Shown: positions 20,670 through 32,900, numbered from the stretch's first letter. The stretch is DNA of 64,000 nt from Eurosta solidaginis (GCF_040869045.1 NC_090319.1:361725739-361789738), one strand, 5' to 3'. The notes: generated from the letters alone by a model not told the origin. Program-made: numbers and translations.

Positions 20670-21510
20670 AAATAAATAATTGATTTTGCTTTCGTGCTCG
20701 CTATGCCTTCGTGTTTACTAACACATTATCAATTTGGTAACCGTGTAAATGTAGTGGTGCCCACCGCTGTTTACGATAGAGTACCAATTTTATGTATTTG
20801 GCCTGTTGCTAACACCGAACCTTTGCGAACCTTTTCGAGCCTTTTCGGATCTTTTTTGACAAATATCCGTTACGGTTTTTTTTTGATTTAGTCGCCAAGC
20901 CCGCGATAAAATCTATGCAATAGCTTAAAAATTTTCAAAAGTATAGGTATCATACATAGTTTTTCTATAAATTTATCGATAACACATCAACGTCAATACG
21001 TTGTTTTAGTAAATACCCATTCTGCATTAATGTGATGTTGCTGTCGATACGACGTGATGTTGATGAAGATACGAAGTGATGGTTGACGTTGACAACCAGA
21101 ATAAGGGAGAATGAAGGTGGTGGTAGTGTATGCGCTTGATATAATTATATATATATGTATGGATATGGAAATCTATTATCGGATTCATGAATGTCTTTCT
21201 CTTGTAACCGTTTTGCATATTTGCTTTTTCCCTTGGTGATGTGTTTTATGTCTAGACTTAATCAATATAAATTTTTCTTGACCTTCATAAATACGTAGCT
21301 TATACTGTTTTCACACAGACGGCTTATTGAATTATAAAGGCAGTTTTCTACATTAAGACGCTTATTGAGCTCAATCTTCCCTACAAAATTCGAATCTATT
21401 ATTATTTCATTAGTAGCTAATCGAATGCCTAATGAAGTCAAAAGCACAATGCAACTCTGTTGGCAGCGTTCCGCTTCCGTTTCCGTTTCTTAGTTTTCAA
21501 AGCAAATGTC
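20670..21510. other. Unannotated stretch
   Basis: No ORF with a recognisable domain and no repeat identified apart from short atatatat runs near 21150. Confidence 0.45.
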
Positions 21511-21518
21511 ATTGTCTG

Positions 21519-21700
21519 CATGGCGGAACGATACAAGGTGGCCGCATCGAACAGCTGATTATAACCTTTTTTATTTGATTTAACACATCAACTACCGGCG
21601 CAGTACGATTTTGACATTTGTCCATCGAATTTACAAGTACATGGAATTTTTTTTTTTGTAGGTATGTCACCATGCTCCGACCTTGTATCGTTCCGCCATG
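21519..21700. mobile_element. hAT-like MITE with perfect ends
   Basis: A 182-bp element whose ends are perfect 20-bp inverted repeats: catggcggaacg-atacaagg at 21519-21538 and its complement at 21681-21700. It is flanked by a perfect 8-bp direct repeat attgtctg (21511-21518 and 21701-21708). An 8-bp duplication points to the hAT superfamily. The inside has no coding capacity and includes poly-T/poly-A runs. Undecayed ends and duplication suggest recent mobilisation by an autonomous partner elsewhere. Confidence 0.85.
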
Positions 21701-21708
21701 ATTGTCTG

Positions 21709-22199
21709 TCTCATCCTTCATACTAATCGAGCAGCTACTTCTGTGTGAAAGCAAAAAATTTACGATTTCATTAGCAGGTGAAATGAGATCATTAAGTTTC
21801 TGTGTGAAAACAGTATTAGAAGAAAATGACTTGCACATAGTTTAATGCCCATATGCGTATAGAATAAGCTATGTCTTATGAAATTTATATAGTGTTTTAA
21901 ATACAAAGGTGTAAAATTTGATGTAGGAAGAAGACCTTTTTATTAAAGTGATGTAAAATTATTGCAAATTTATTAATTTCAGCTGCCAAGTGCTAATTCT
22001 CCTCAGAATATTTTTTTATTTAATAACAAAAGAATCGTAAAGAATTTAGTCGGTTTCAAATATGTCTGTGTTTGCTTTCTAAAGGTTGACAGGTAGTCCA
22101 GTTAATATATCAATGCAAAATTACTATTTCAAATTATTAGGTTGACGTTGAGTGATATATAGTGAAAAGGGCGGTACCTGACATAGAAACCTGATTTGA
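21709..22199. other. Unannotated stretch
   Basis: Flank of the MITE. The minus-strand frame on both sides of it is open for short distances, but I recognise no protein. Nothing else seen. Confidence 0.4.
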
Positions 22200-23300
22200 G
22201 GAGTTCCAAACTAAAACATTACAAATCCACCTTCAACTTTTTTTGAGATACGGATGCGACTTAACTTACCTTCTGATAGAGAAAGAGGCAACACTAGGCG
22301 AACTAACACTTCCAAATATTTCGGAGTTGAAGCCAAGAAACATGATAGGGCATATGAAAGTAATAAGAAAATTCATAGGAAATTCCACATTACAACTGCG
22401 TGACGTAATGACAGTATCTCACGGAACTTTGAAGTGTCCATTCTGGACAGGACCCACTTGTAAACCGGGAGTCCTTATAATGACCCTTACTCAGAGGTCT
22501 GGTTCACGGATGGATCGAAATTCGATGATGGAAGAACGGTAGCTGGAATTTATGGGCTGAACTTTAAGAAATAGATACCAATGGGATGCCACCCCACCAT
22601 ATTTCAGGCAGAAATCCATGCAATTGAAGCATGTGGTAGAGAATGCCTGCGGAGAGGCTCAACATCGAAGAGCATCTACATTATGTCGGACAGTCAGTTA
22701 CATCCAACCTAGTGGACGATTGCACTGAAATCCTTAATGACCTGCGAGCCAAAAAAAAAAAGTTTTCTTGGGATGGGTTCCCTGACATCAAGGACATGAA
22801 GATAAAAAACATGCAGATTACCTAGCAAAGCAGGGTGCCCTTTTATGGACTTACAAAAGCATACACCAGGTGAACTACAAGTAACTGGGAAACTAAAAAA
22901 TTCGGATGTCACTGGATTGACTGCCCAGGCAACGAAAGTATCAGCCCAACTCATTAATCTAAGCAGGGAGGAACTAAGAACTCTCACTGGGTACTATCGG
23001 GACACTGTGTTCTCCGATATCAAGTAAGTAAGTAAAATCCGATATCGAAATTTGTCGTTCCTGGCCGATGAAACGCCGGTTCACATTCTCTGCGAATGCG
23101 TCGCTGTGTCTAGCCAGAGACTTTCCCATCTAGGTAGTATAACACTTAATGCCTATGATATATGGAGCCTGAAGATCTTAGATACATCAAAAGCCTCCAC
23201 ATTTTATGCTGAATTTAGGACAAAATTAGGCTGAAAGGTCGTGCTCAATTGATCTGCTCTAAGGTCGCAGTGCTTCCGGGCCTAGTAATAATAATAATAC
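22200..23300 (+). pseudogene. I-clade-like LINE 3' end with RNase H domain
   Basis: Fragments in several plus frames encode the end of a LINE ORF2. RNase H motifs are visible: WFTDGSKFDDG (catalytic Asp, near 22499), FQAEIHAIEACGREC (Glu) and IYIMSDSQ (Asp). After this come a Leu/Ser-rich stretch (LINLSREELRTLTGYY, near 22960) and a C-terminal Cys-containing piece, DETPVHILCECVAV (23070-23110). The sequence ends with an aataataataat tail (about 23287-23299). RNase H plus a TAA-type tail is characteristic of the I clade. Frameshifts and stops are numerous and the 5' part is lost. RNase H would have removed RNA from the cDNA hybrid in an intact element. Confidence 0.7.
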
Positions 23301-23464
23301 TACCTTTCTAAAACTTTTGTAATTATCTTTATGCGAAGTAGAAACAGAAAGTTTCGCCATTCTGAAACATTTTAAAAAATAATTCCTATAGCAAAACGCA
23401 ATCATTTCATAAAATTTTGAAATTTTTTCGAGTTAAAATTTTGCTATGTTTATATGAGTAGGTA

Positions 23465-24265
23465 TCCCTATCATAAAAATGTGAGGCGTAGCATAACCTG
23501 ATTAAGGTTCAGTTAGTCTTACTTATGACTATCAATAGAAATTTAACTCGTCCAATGCTATTATTTAATTGTGTGATCAATGCCGTTGATTGATGAGGAG
23601 TGCGATGACTACTACCTAGGACCTACTTAATCATTTTCTAGCTTTTAGCATTATTATTACTTAATGTATGTATTGTTTTCAATAAAACCGTTTAACTTAA
23701 AAATTTTTGTTTTATTATTATATTTTCAAGTTTTTAGTGTTTATTTAATTGCCTATTATTTCCCATTCTATTTAGTTCATTTAGTGACGCATTGTTACAA
23801 GGACTCTTTCCTGACAATTTGATACAATCTAGGTCACATAATCCTTCAAAAGACTCTACTCTGCTCGGCGCCACGTATGCTTGTCCCTCCTCGAACTCCA
23901 AAATATTTTGATGTCACTTCTACCGAACTGCATGGAATATCTGTTCCAATACCACAATGCGAGTTTTTTAATACCTCGATCCTTACGCCACCTGGTGGTG
24001 ATTTTTTGTCATATGTTGCTTTCTATTCATGTATGTAATATGTGCTCCAAAAATGAGCCAAATCGGACCACAAATACGATTTTTTTAATTATTTCGATAC
24101 ATGCGCCACCTATCGGAGTTTTTTTTATATTATTGCATTGTCATCGGGTTCTGAACTGTATTACAAGTTTCAAGCTTGTATCTTATCGGGAAGTTATTTG
24201 AATTTTAATTACAAAATTCATTCGCAACGGCCGTGGGGCCTGTCGAGTCAAACTAAATAAAACCG
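23465..24265 (+). repeat. Dispersed repeat family D, copy 2 (longest copy)
   Basis: Starts near aaaaatgtgaggcgtagcat and ends near aacggccgtggggcctg. It is the reference arrangement for the family: gcgtagcataacctgatt, cctaggacctacttaat, caaggactctttcctgac, tattttgatgtcacttcta and cgccacctatcgga. Copies 1 and 3 contain the same blocks, partly inverted. Confidence 0.7.
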
Positions 24266-24687
24266 CTTGAAAAAAATGTGGTTCAGTTTTCATTGCGATG
24301 TACAGGGCCACAATCACCTACTTCAGCTCGGAGTACTCCTTCAGAATACTCCATGGATCACTTACGAGCGAGAACTTACCAAACAAGTAAAGGTTGAGCT
24401 GGGCCATGTACTTCATATTGGGATACTAATAATTAATGGTACCAAAAAAACCCCTGTTCTAAAATATGTAAATACTTTTCACACCAAAGTGCACAAAATT
24501 CAAACCAAAGTGCCATAATTGCAATCGATTATTTGTCACAACTTCAAATCTAGTTGTCCGATAAATATGATTTTTTGGCTGCATGTGCGTTCTTCCATAA
24601 CTTATATATAATCAAAATATTGTTTGAAAATGTGCATGGGAACTTTTTATCATTTATCTAGGAGCTTGTCATGAGTCATTAGTCTTA

Positions 24688-25215
24688 CCAGTAAATGCTA
24701 CTTTGGACTAGGTGGGCAGAGTAAAGTTCTCTCTTAGCAAAGGAAAATCATGCTCTACAAGTCACTTATCGTACCCGTCCTGCTATATGATGCAGATGCA
24801 TGAACAACAACATCATATGAAGCGGCTCTGGGACTGTTCCAGAGAAAGTTCTTCGAAAGATTTACGCACCTTTACGCGTTGGCCACGGCAAGTACCGCAG
24901 AAGGTTCAATGATGAGTGTTACGAGCTTTATCAAGACATCAGCATAGTTCAACGAATTAAAACATAGCGGCTACGCTGGCTAGGCCATGTTACACGAATG
25001 AAAGATGATGCACCGGCTAAGAAAGTACTTTTATGGAAACCCGCCTATGGAATCAGAGGAAGAGGGCAGTCCCCACTCCGCTGGAATGAGTAGGTGGAAA
25101 ATGATTTAAGTTCATTTGAAAAGGCAAATTGACAACATTTAACCCAGCGAAGAAGCGCGTTTTTGGATGGCCATAGCCGTTTAAATGGCTAAGCGGCAAT
25201 TTAGTCAGTGAAGTT
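24688..25215 (+). pseudogene. RTE-type LINE 3' fragment
   Basis: Several frames carry the C-terminal part of an RTE-type ORF2. Readable words, broken by stops and frameshifts, are ILYKSLIVPVLLYDAD-like, a 'RKFFERFTHLYALATAST' region and RLRWLGHVTRMKDDAPAKKV (near 24970-25025). It corresponds block for block to 57600-57985, so both derive from the same family. No RT catalytic core is left. The tail region beyond 25100 is specific to this copy. Confidence 0.7.
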
Positions 25216-25547
25216 AGTAATTATTTATATAAAGTATAGCGTATTTTGTTAAAAGATGGGATGTGTGGGTAAAGGACAAACTCGAATTTTCACATCACCT
25301 AGGCTACATAACTCAACAACAGAACAGAAAACTGACTTGGTCAAAAATTAGTTGGATTTGTGAATTTCTATTAACTTTCACTGACCTTAAAAAAACTTCG
25401 TAAAAGTTTTGGCAGAATTTTCGAAACTTGGATCTTATGCTGCTCTTTAACTAGGCGCAACAGGTAACAGAAGCATTACTTCTATTTGTTTGAACAGTTG
25501 ACTTTGTAGGTATCATAATAAACTGATGCTCTCAGCTTTGTGTTTTT

Positions 25548-26405
25548 TATACCCAGCTGTACTTGTACAAAGGGTATTAGAACCTTGATTGGATAACGGT
25601 TGGTTTTACAGGTATAAAGGAAGCGAGATAGATATAGACATCCATATATCAAAATCAGCAGCATCGAAAAAAAATTTGGTTGTACCATGTCCGTCCGTCC
25701 GTCCGCCTGTCCGTTAACACGATAACTTGAATAAATATTGAGATGTCTTCACCAAATTTGGTACACGAGCTTATCTGGACGCAGAATATATTGGTATTGA
25801 GAATGAGCGAAATTGGATGATAACGACGCCGACTTTTTATATGTACAACATTTTGGAAAATACAAAATCTGATTATTTGGTAAATAATACACCTAGAATG
25901 TTGAAATTTGACTGATATTGAGACTCTTGATAAACATTTGAAAACATTTTTTAAAATGGGCGTAGCACCGCCCACTTGTGATAAAATCAATTTTACAAAT
26001 ATTATTAATCATAAATCAAAAATGGTTAAACCTATCGTAACAAAATTCGGCAGAGAGGTTGCCTTTACTATAAGGAATGCTTTGAAGAAAAATTAATGAA
26101 ATCGGTTAAAGACCCCGGCCACTTTTACATAAAAGATTTTTAAGGGGGTCGTAGACAAAAATAAGAAGTTAAATCTTAACGAAAAATAGTTTTGTACCAA
26201 TCGTATTTTGCGCCATTATAATAAGAAATGGAAAGGAATTCAAATCTGGAAAAATGGGCGTGGAACTGTCCGTTTCTTACAATGCATTTTCCAACGTTTC
26301 TGGAGCCATAACTCGACGAAAAATTTGGTGGACATGTATGCCTTTTAACAGGAAATATTTTCAGTAAAAATAGACTAAATCGGTTGAATCGCCTTCTTTT
26401 ATATA
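25548..26405 (+). repeat. Dispersed repeat family C, copy 2
   Basis: Begins tttatacccagctgtacttg and is colinear with copy 1 (3449 on): ttggataacggttggttt, catgtccgtccgtccgtccg, acacgataacttga, ttcaccaaatttggtacacg, gggcgtagcaccgcccac. It lacks the distal end seen in copy 1 and gives way to a different repeat near 26405. A 26-bp insertion/deletion near 25870 distinguishes the copies. Confidence 0.7.
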
Positions 26406-26409
26406 AAAG

Positions 26410-26520
26410 ACTAGAAGACCCGGCAGACGTTGTTCTGCCCTAAATTTGGCCTATCTGCAAACATTTTAATACGTTTTTCCGTCTGACTCAGCTGTTAACA
26501 GCTGTTTCTCGCAAATTCTT
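26410..26520 (+). repeat. gacccggcagacgttgt-type repeat end
   Basis: The word gacccggcagacgttgttct starts here with an internal hairpin, ggcaga/tctgcc (stem of six). I recall this as a recurrent end of a widespread insect repeat, possibly Helitron-related, but the assignment is weak. Confidence 0.35.
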
Positions 26521-27574
26521 TTTTGAGTCATAATCCACCTTTTCGTAGGCTGGTTCACATATATAGATTTTTATTTTTCATACTTCACTATAATATTAAA
26601 ACGAAATGCAGATTTTCGTCGCTTTTGAAATTCGGCTTAAAAAGTGCACATGGAACAACTAAAGACTCTCCTGAATTAAATTGCGGGCCCCCTCAGAAAT
26701 CCCGAGCCCGGAGATTAAATTTGGAGTTCTCTAAAATTGTTTTAGGATGCAGTTTTTAAGCCCAATGAATATAAGTTTTTTCTTAAATGTCGAAAAAAAA
26801 ATGGAATTATATTTTCATAATTTGACAAATGTAAACTGAATGAAGCGTGTTTTGGGAGAGGTTGCAAACCTCTCCATATAATATGCATTGCTACTAACCA
26901 CTTAATTGCTTGTATTGATACACCAAACTACTAACTTAACTGAGGCTGAGCTGTGTAAATGCAAAATACCTGAAAATTACAGAGTAGCTCAAATCGCTTT
27001 AAGCCTTCCCTTTTATATATTTTTTTTTCGCGCCTGCGACAAGAATGCCATATGGTCTGAATCATCTTCTGTTATTATCAGGGTAATTCTCGGGAGTACT
27101 AAGCCACCTTTTCTGAAATTGTACATGTTTTGTAGAACTAAATTTTCTTTTGCCGAAAGAGGACTTAACTTCTCAATTGCCTGCTTGGACCAAAGTAGGA
27201 TTTGTCTTGTAAAAGAAGTTCTTAATTATGTAAAATGAATCTGTGGCAGCAAGCACTTTGGTGGTGTAAGTGGCTCAGATAAATATTTCCCAATTCTGAC
27301 TATATAAGTAAGTATAAGCGTTGCCTGGAAATTGAATTCCGTTATATCTGATTAAAGTCAGGACACGCGATTACGGACTTTGTCCAAAATTCCTGATAAG
27401 ACCGTTCACGCGGTACCTAGAAATTTGATTCGGCAATAGATTCAACAGTTTATGGGATCTACTTTCATTGGACAAAGAGTGACTGGACATCAATCCTTAC
27501 GAGAAAGTCAAAAAGAAAGCCTACCAAGCGACAATACATTCCTGTCGGCATTGGTTTTTTCAATAAAAAAAAAA
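26521..27574. other. Unannotated stretch
   Basis: ORFs of up to 110 codons (26906-27238) occur without recognisable domains. Nothing else identified. Confidence 0.4.
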
Positions 27575-27710
27575 TTCTATTCAGGGTCGCTCCGTATATA
27601 TTTCTCACTTAAAATTCCGTTCGGAGTCGTCATAAAATATATAGACACCGTCCGCCAATTTGGTAGGAAAAACCAAAAAGGACAACGGCACAAAATCCAG
27701 TCAGCTGGAA
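27575..27710 (+). mobile_element. SINE family A fragment, decayed
   Basis: Central part of the SINE body only: attccgttcggagtcgtcat, gacaccgtccgccaatttgg, aaaccaaaaaggacaacg. It is substantially diverged from copy 2. Head and tail are absent or unrecognisable. Confidence 0.55.
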
Positions 27711-28710
27711 ATGATGTGTTATGCGTTCGTGTAGCGAGTCACATGATTCAAATCAGATGTTCGCCTGCAGCCCTATCACGTGCTGATCAGATGCACCAAT
27801 GGAATTCCCCAGCTAGTTCCTAAACGGATAATGCCGGAGTGGTCTTGGTAGGGTGAAGTCTTCTTTCATTAAATTCCAGCCAGCGTTGTGTATTACTGAA
27901 CTACATATATGTAGCTATTCAAGTTCTTCGATTAATTGTAGCGTTGGTGACATTTAGTTATTTTTTCCTAGTAAGACACTGCCATCTGGCAAACGATACG
28001 CGAACTGCGGCACAAACTTAAACCTAACACTGATTTGCCGCTGGCAATTAGAGAGCAAATAAATGCTTGCTATTCGCTTGTTAATAGCAATGGAAGCTTC
28101 TTTGTTTTCATAACCTCGGTTTGTGCGTTAGTCTGTGGTTGCTTATGTTGGCTGTTTATTTTGCTACATACAATATATTTATTACAAATGTAACTCATCA
28201 TAATAGCTGCTGGCAATTCAAGACGTTATTGAATACTTTAGTGTCTTTTGTATCAGAAACATTAAATGTTTTCTAAAAGTAATTATATTTTTATATGCAT
28301 TTTTTATTCAAACTTACAACCGCATAGCGCTTTTGAACTTGGAAAGACAGAAATTACTTTATCGGTCTTTAAGTACGAGCGTAATCTGAAAGTGTAAAAT
28401 ATGTTCAACTTCGATACACGCGGAGTCTGTTTTGAGTTAATTACTCGTTCCACTAAAATATCCATAGAGCCTATATTAGAAATTTAAGTTACAAATTTTG
28501 AGCGTTTATTTTAAAGCAGTCAACGGGTAAAGCAATCTGGGTTTTTTTTAAATTTTTTTTTCCTCCAAATGTCAACTTAAATCTAAGAATAGTTTTAAAA
28601 CAAAACCAAGGAGTTCAAAAATCGAAAAATAGAAAATATAAATTTTTCTTGTTTTAAAATATAATTAGAAAGTTTCAAACTTACTTATATTCTTTTTCTC
28701 AATATTCACT
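27711..28710. other. Unannotated AT-rich stretch
   Basis: No recognised gene or repeat. Confidence 0.45.
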
Positions 28711-29007
28711 TGTTGTTGTTGTTGTAGCGATAAACACACTCGCCGAAGGCTTTGGGAAGTCTTATCGATGTTAATGGGCCTTTGCCGAATGCAGATCCGC
28801 TATGTTCCGGTAACAAGCACCATTAAGGTGCTAGCCCGACCATCTCGGGGACGATTTGTTATGACCACGTGGAACCTTCTAGGCCATCCCCCCTTCCAAC
28901 CCTAGATCTATAAGAAACTACACAATCGCTTGAATCAATTTGGTATTTTAGTCGCCTCTTACGACAGACATACCTGTCGCGGGTTATTCTAAGCCCACTA
29001 ACTGGGG
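28711..29007 (-). mobile_element. SINE-like family B, copy 2
   Basis: Begins with a clean tgttgttgttgttgtagc run, followed by cactcgccgaaggctttggg, gtaacaagcaccattaaggt and gctagcccgaccatctcg. It ends around taagcccactaactgggg. Compared with copy 3 it lacks part of the middle (the block around ccagagcttcgtctgttag). Confidence 0.7.
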
Positions 29008-29199
29008 TCACAATACTTAGTGACATATATAAATTGTTATGATTTGTTTTGCTATAAAGATGTGGGAGCTCAGTGAGACTTACAATCGAATGCATAACTT
29101 ATTATGGTTATCGATCTTATCGCACCTAACAAAACATATCACTCCCATTCTAGTTTATAGTGCGCTATTCAAATTAGAGATCGCATAAAACAGATCACA

Positions 29200-29700
29200 C
29201 CCGGAAAGACAGGAAAGAATAATGAAAATAAGGGAAAAGAAACGAAAGGAAAAAACGAAAGATATATTAATAGAAAGGAGTGGAAAGGAGAGGCTAGGAA
29301 AAAAGAAAATAGGGGATAGGGAAGGAAAGATTAGAAATTCAAACCAAAACCAGAAGGCGTGTTATCGATTTGTTATCGAAGTGTTAATGGTTTTCTATCG
29401 ACAACAATCGCTATCGACGAGTTATCACTTAGATATCTATCTATAATAGGCATGTTATAGATAAGGTATAGAAGATTTATCAATTTGTTATCTAATGGCT
29501 ATAAAATATTATAGCTAGGTTATTGATTTGCAACCGATAAGGAATCGATTTGCTATTGGTTTGTCAAAGATAAGAAATCAATAGTTTTGGGACAACAACT
29601 CTAGATTTTTCTATACCAAATCAATAATTTTACGACAGCAAATTGATTGACTTTTCGATAACAAACGGATTAATTTTCGAGAACAAATCAATAACGCGCG
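29200..29700 (-). repeat. TATCGAT-rich dispersed repeat, copy 2 (inverted)
   Basis: A purine tract (29222-29340: aaaacgaaag, ggaaaggaga) is followed by gttatcgatttgttatcg, ctatcgacaacaatcgct and more such words up to about 29600. The order is the reverse of copies at 13560 and 32960. The 74-codon Lys-rich ORF is a composition artefact. Confidence 0.6.
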
Positions 29701-30593
29701 GATTAAATTCTTTTTTCTGGTTAGCCGTGAAGTGACATATCTGACAAAAATTGATTTTTGCTAAAGCTACCAACCTAGCAGTAATCAACCGCTTTAAAGA
29801 ATTTTTAGAATTAAGTCTACACTTCAAGTTGAAAAACCACATACGTCGTATGTCTTATGTATAGAAAATTGTATATTTAAATCTTAGTTCGCTCTTCCAA
29901 TTCTTATACAATCTCCAACGTTGTACTCGTATATGTGTATGCGTCTAACAAAAGTTTCTTAATTGAATTTGAAATGTATTCCATTACGCAGTTTCATTAC
30001 ACACATTTGCCAAGTAATTTTAATACACTAACATCTAGATATTCCTTTCTTTTTTCATACTTATTATTTTCTTGATTTTGCTTTTAGTTTCACTTTCACT
30101 CTCATGTCATTCAACATTTGCCTTTATTCACACAGTAATTTTAATGTAGGTGTTTACTTTAAACTTTAGTGACAACTTGACCTCAATATTATTTTGAGAA
30201 TACTGGCTAAGTTCGCTGTTATGTATGCGGGTTCCTTGACATCAAGCAAAAAGCTGTTGTCACATTGACCTACATTGCTCAAAAGCACATTACGGATGCC
30301 TGAATATACGTAGACAAATATAATACAAAATTGAAATTAAAATGAATATTAAAAAATAGGCACCTTCTTTTCGATTTCGTAATTATAAAGGCGATTTTTG
30401 GTTGGCTCCTCGAAGTATCAAATAATTATAAAAAAAACACATTCCCATTTTATATCGCTACACTTTTATGCCGTGTGTGATGAATTTCATATCAAAACCT
30501 ATAAAAAAAGGCACATTTTGAAACCGTTCCCCTCAGATTTTGATGAAAATTTTGCATAGAGGTACACTTTACCTATACAGACACCACCTCGGT
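29701..30593. other. Unannotated stretch
   Basis: No recognised gene or repeat. Confidence 0.45.
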
Positions 30594-30742
30594 TTTAGAA
30601 ATTGCATTTTTGAAAAATTTTGGGCGTGCAAGGTCTCAAAATTGTGAAAAATGCGTGAAAAATAACGGTAATAGGTACATTTGAGCTGTGATAATTACGG
30701 AATGGCTCAACCGAATTGAAAGATCTTAGTATCATTGAAAAG
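30594..30742 (+). repeat. Left arm of an inverted repeat around an LTR
   Basis: About 150 bases (tagaaattgcatttttg to gtatcattg) pair with 31301-31439 on the other strand at roughly 85% by eye. Shared words include caaaattgtgaaaaatgcgt, gagctgtgataa and cggaatggctcaaccga. Confidence 0.75.
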
Positions 30743-30811
30743 GTATTCAGGTCGGCGTTCGAAAACATATACTGTAAAAAAATTTTAATATCCTGAACAA
30801 ACTTTCAATCC

Positions 30812-31232
30812 CTAAACTGTTGAATAAATAACTCAAATATTCAATAGCGCAAAAATGGTCTTTATTAGACTACTTTGAAAGTACTTCACAATAACAATTA
30901 ACTTCACAACTAATTGCGTGGTTAAATCAAACCGATTACTGATTACTCAGATTGTGCTGCTTTTATACTCTCTGCCCAAATGTCTAGATGTTTCTTCTTC
31001 TAGAATTTTCTGCTTGGTTACCAGATATATGCGTGTGTATTTGTAGTTTATAGCCTCTCGCATAGGCATATGCGTGTGTATATATGAGTACTACTTCTGC
31101 TGATGGTGAGTATCTCTCTGTTGCCTTGTATATATGTGGGTAAATGATGATTAATGTCTTTATGTAGCTTGCTTTAATGTTGTTGTAACCTTAGGGATGT
31201 GATATCAATTAGTGAAGCTAATATTAGTTACA
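30812..31232 (-). mobile_element. Solo/partial LTR related to the 38-44 kb gypsy element
   Basis: From cctaaactgttgaataaata to gctaatattagttaca, matching the LTR blocks ttgaataaataactcaaata, ggtctttattaga, gtttatagcctctcgcata and tctctctgttgccttgtata. About 65 bases expected at the tgtaac side are missing or too diverged. It lies between the two inverted arms. It is more diverged than the LTRs of the full element. Confidence 0.65.
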
Positions 31233-31300
31233 ACATTTTTACTAGGTATTCTAATCGGCTATCGAAATTGTATACTGACAAAATTACACTGAAAAGCAAT

Positions 31301-31439
31301 GCTACCAAGATCTTTGAAATCGGTTGAGCCATTCCGTAGTTATCACAGCTCAAAAGTACCTCTTACTGTCATTTTCACGCATTTTTCACAATTTTGACAC
31401 CTTGCCACGCCCACAATTTTTCAAAAATGCAATTTCAAA
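31301..31439 (-). repeat. Right arm of the inverted repeat around the LTR
   Basis: Reverse complement of 30594-30742. A second short inverted pair (tttaatatcctga at 30785, tcaggatattaaa at 31456) lies nearby. The arms could be the ends of a foldback-type element into which the LTR element jumped. Confidence 0.75.
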
Positions 31440-31620
31440 AATGAATCACGTTATCTCAGGATATTAAAAAAAAAAAACCCCAGCATTTCTTTCAAGAACG
31501 TTGTGTCTCAAAATTTGCTTTAAGACGGCCGCGTCTCAAAATTTTTTTCCTAAACGCCTTATCTAATGTCAAACGTATTGAATTAACTCTGCTAAGTTTG
31601 AAGAATATCTAACTTCCTGT

Positions 31621-31980
31621 TGTCGTCGTTGTTGTAGCGAAAAGGTTGCTCCCCGAAGGATTTGGGGAGTTTGTCGATGTGATGTTCCTTTGCCGGATGT
31701 AGATCGGGTACGCTCCGGTACCACAGCACCATTATGGTGCTAGCCCGACCATTTCGGGAACGATTTATGTGGCCACATTAAACCTTCAGGCCATTCCCTC
31801 CCTCCCCACCCCCAAGTTCCTTGAGGATCTTGGGGTCGCCAGAGCTTCGTCTGTTAGTGGAACAGTATTTGCCGCGGATAGGGTTGCGTTACCGAGCTCC
31901 TTGAATCTGGTATTTTAGTCGCTTCTTACGACAGGCATACCTACCGCGGGTATATTCTTATCCCCTAACCCGCTGGGGAG
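31621..31980 (-). mobile_element. SINE-like family B, copy 3 with target duplication
   Basis: 360 bp from tgtcgtcgttgttgtagcg to cctaacccgctggggag, flanked by a perfect 12-bp direct repeat ctaacttcctgt (31609-31620 and 31981-31992). The internal inverted pair ctccccgaag/ttggggag and the blocks accacagcaccattatggtg and tacgacaggcatacctaccg are intact. A 12-bp duplication with a simple-sequence (CAA)n end on the minus strand indicates LINE-driven retroposition, so this copy defines the true ends of family B. I recognise no coding capacity. Confidence 0.85.
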
Positions 31981-31992
31981 CTAACTTCCTGT

Positions 31993-32389
31993 CTTAGGAT
32001 TTGGGTCAACGATTGGGTACTTTTGAATATTTTCGTAAAAAGACATTATCTCTACAATACTACCACTAACGTATGGATTGCTTGTAAAACACCGAAGCTT
32101 TTTCCGGAATGATCATTCAATAAATGAATGTGGTTTAATGATGCCCAATCTGAGTATATTTTCGTAAAAAGAACTGATAAAAATTTAAAAAAGTATGGAT
32201 GACTGTTTGGGATACCTTTCTTTAATACAAATGAACTTTAGTATAATATAAGAGAACTTAGTAATTTCGAAAGAACAAAAGTCTTAAACCTTCCAAGACA
32301 TTTTTTTGGATTTTGAAGAGAGTTTCTCTGACATAGCCTCTTAAAATCTCATTAGGCTGGATACTCATTATGTAACCAACCAGCTGCAC
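31993..32389. other. Unannotated stretch
   Basis: No recognised gene or repeat. Confidence 0.45.
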
Positions 32390-32900
32390 TAGAAGTGGGG
32401 CAGAGAAGAAGAAGTAAATGGAAAAGAGAGTGGAAGTTAGAGTGCGTACTAGAGAACAGGGGACAAAGAGGTGATAAGTGGAGTGAGATGGAGTATGAGA
32501 GGAAGGGGGGAAAATACTGTAGGAGTAGGCGATTGGGACTTCTTGAAATATGTAAACGAACCAAGGTAAGGGTAGGTCACACCAATATTTATTCTTTTTA
32601 AAGAAATATGCTAGGGACCAATCTACTTGTTATTTGTTTTAATAGCTCGAGTGGAAGGGACTAGGGAAGAGCAAGAGGGAGTTGTAAAATAAAAAGTATG
32701 ACGGGATGGAGAAAGAGATAGTGATATAGAAACGGACGGGATATGGATTGAGAGAGGCAAATCCAGAAGCAAGGGAAAGAGAAAGGTAGTCATAGGATGA
32801 ATAGAGAATGAGGGAAAAGAAGAGAAAGACAAAAGGGAGAGATATAGTGATGGAGAAAAGAGTGAGATAGGAAAGAAGAGCAAGGAAGAGAGGCAGAAGA
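32390..32900. repeat. Purine-rich low-complexity tracts
   Basis: Two G/A-rich blocks (about 32395-32520 and 32640-32900; words such as agagaaga, gggagaga) surround a more mixed stretch. ORFs here (Ser/Leu/Pro-rich on minus) are composition artefacts. Confidence 0.6.
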
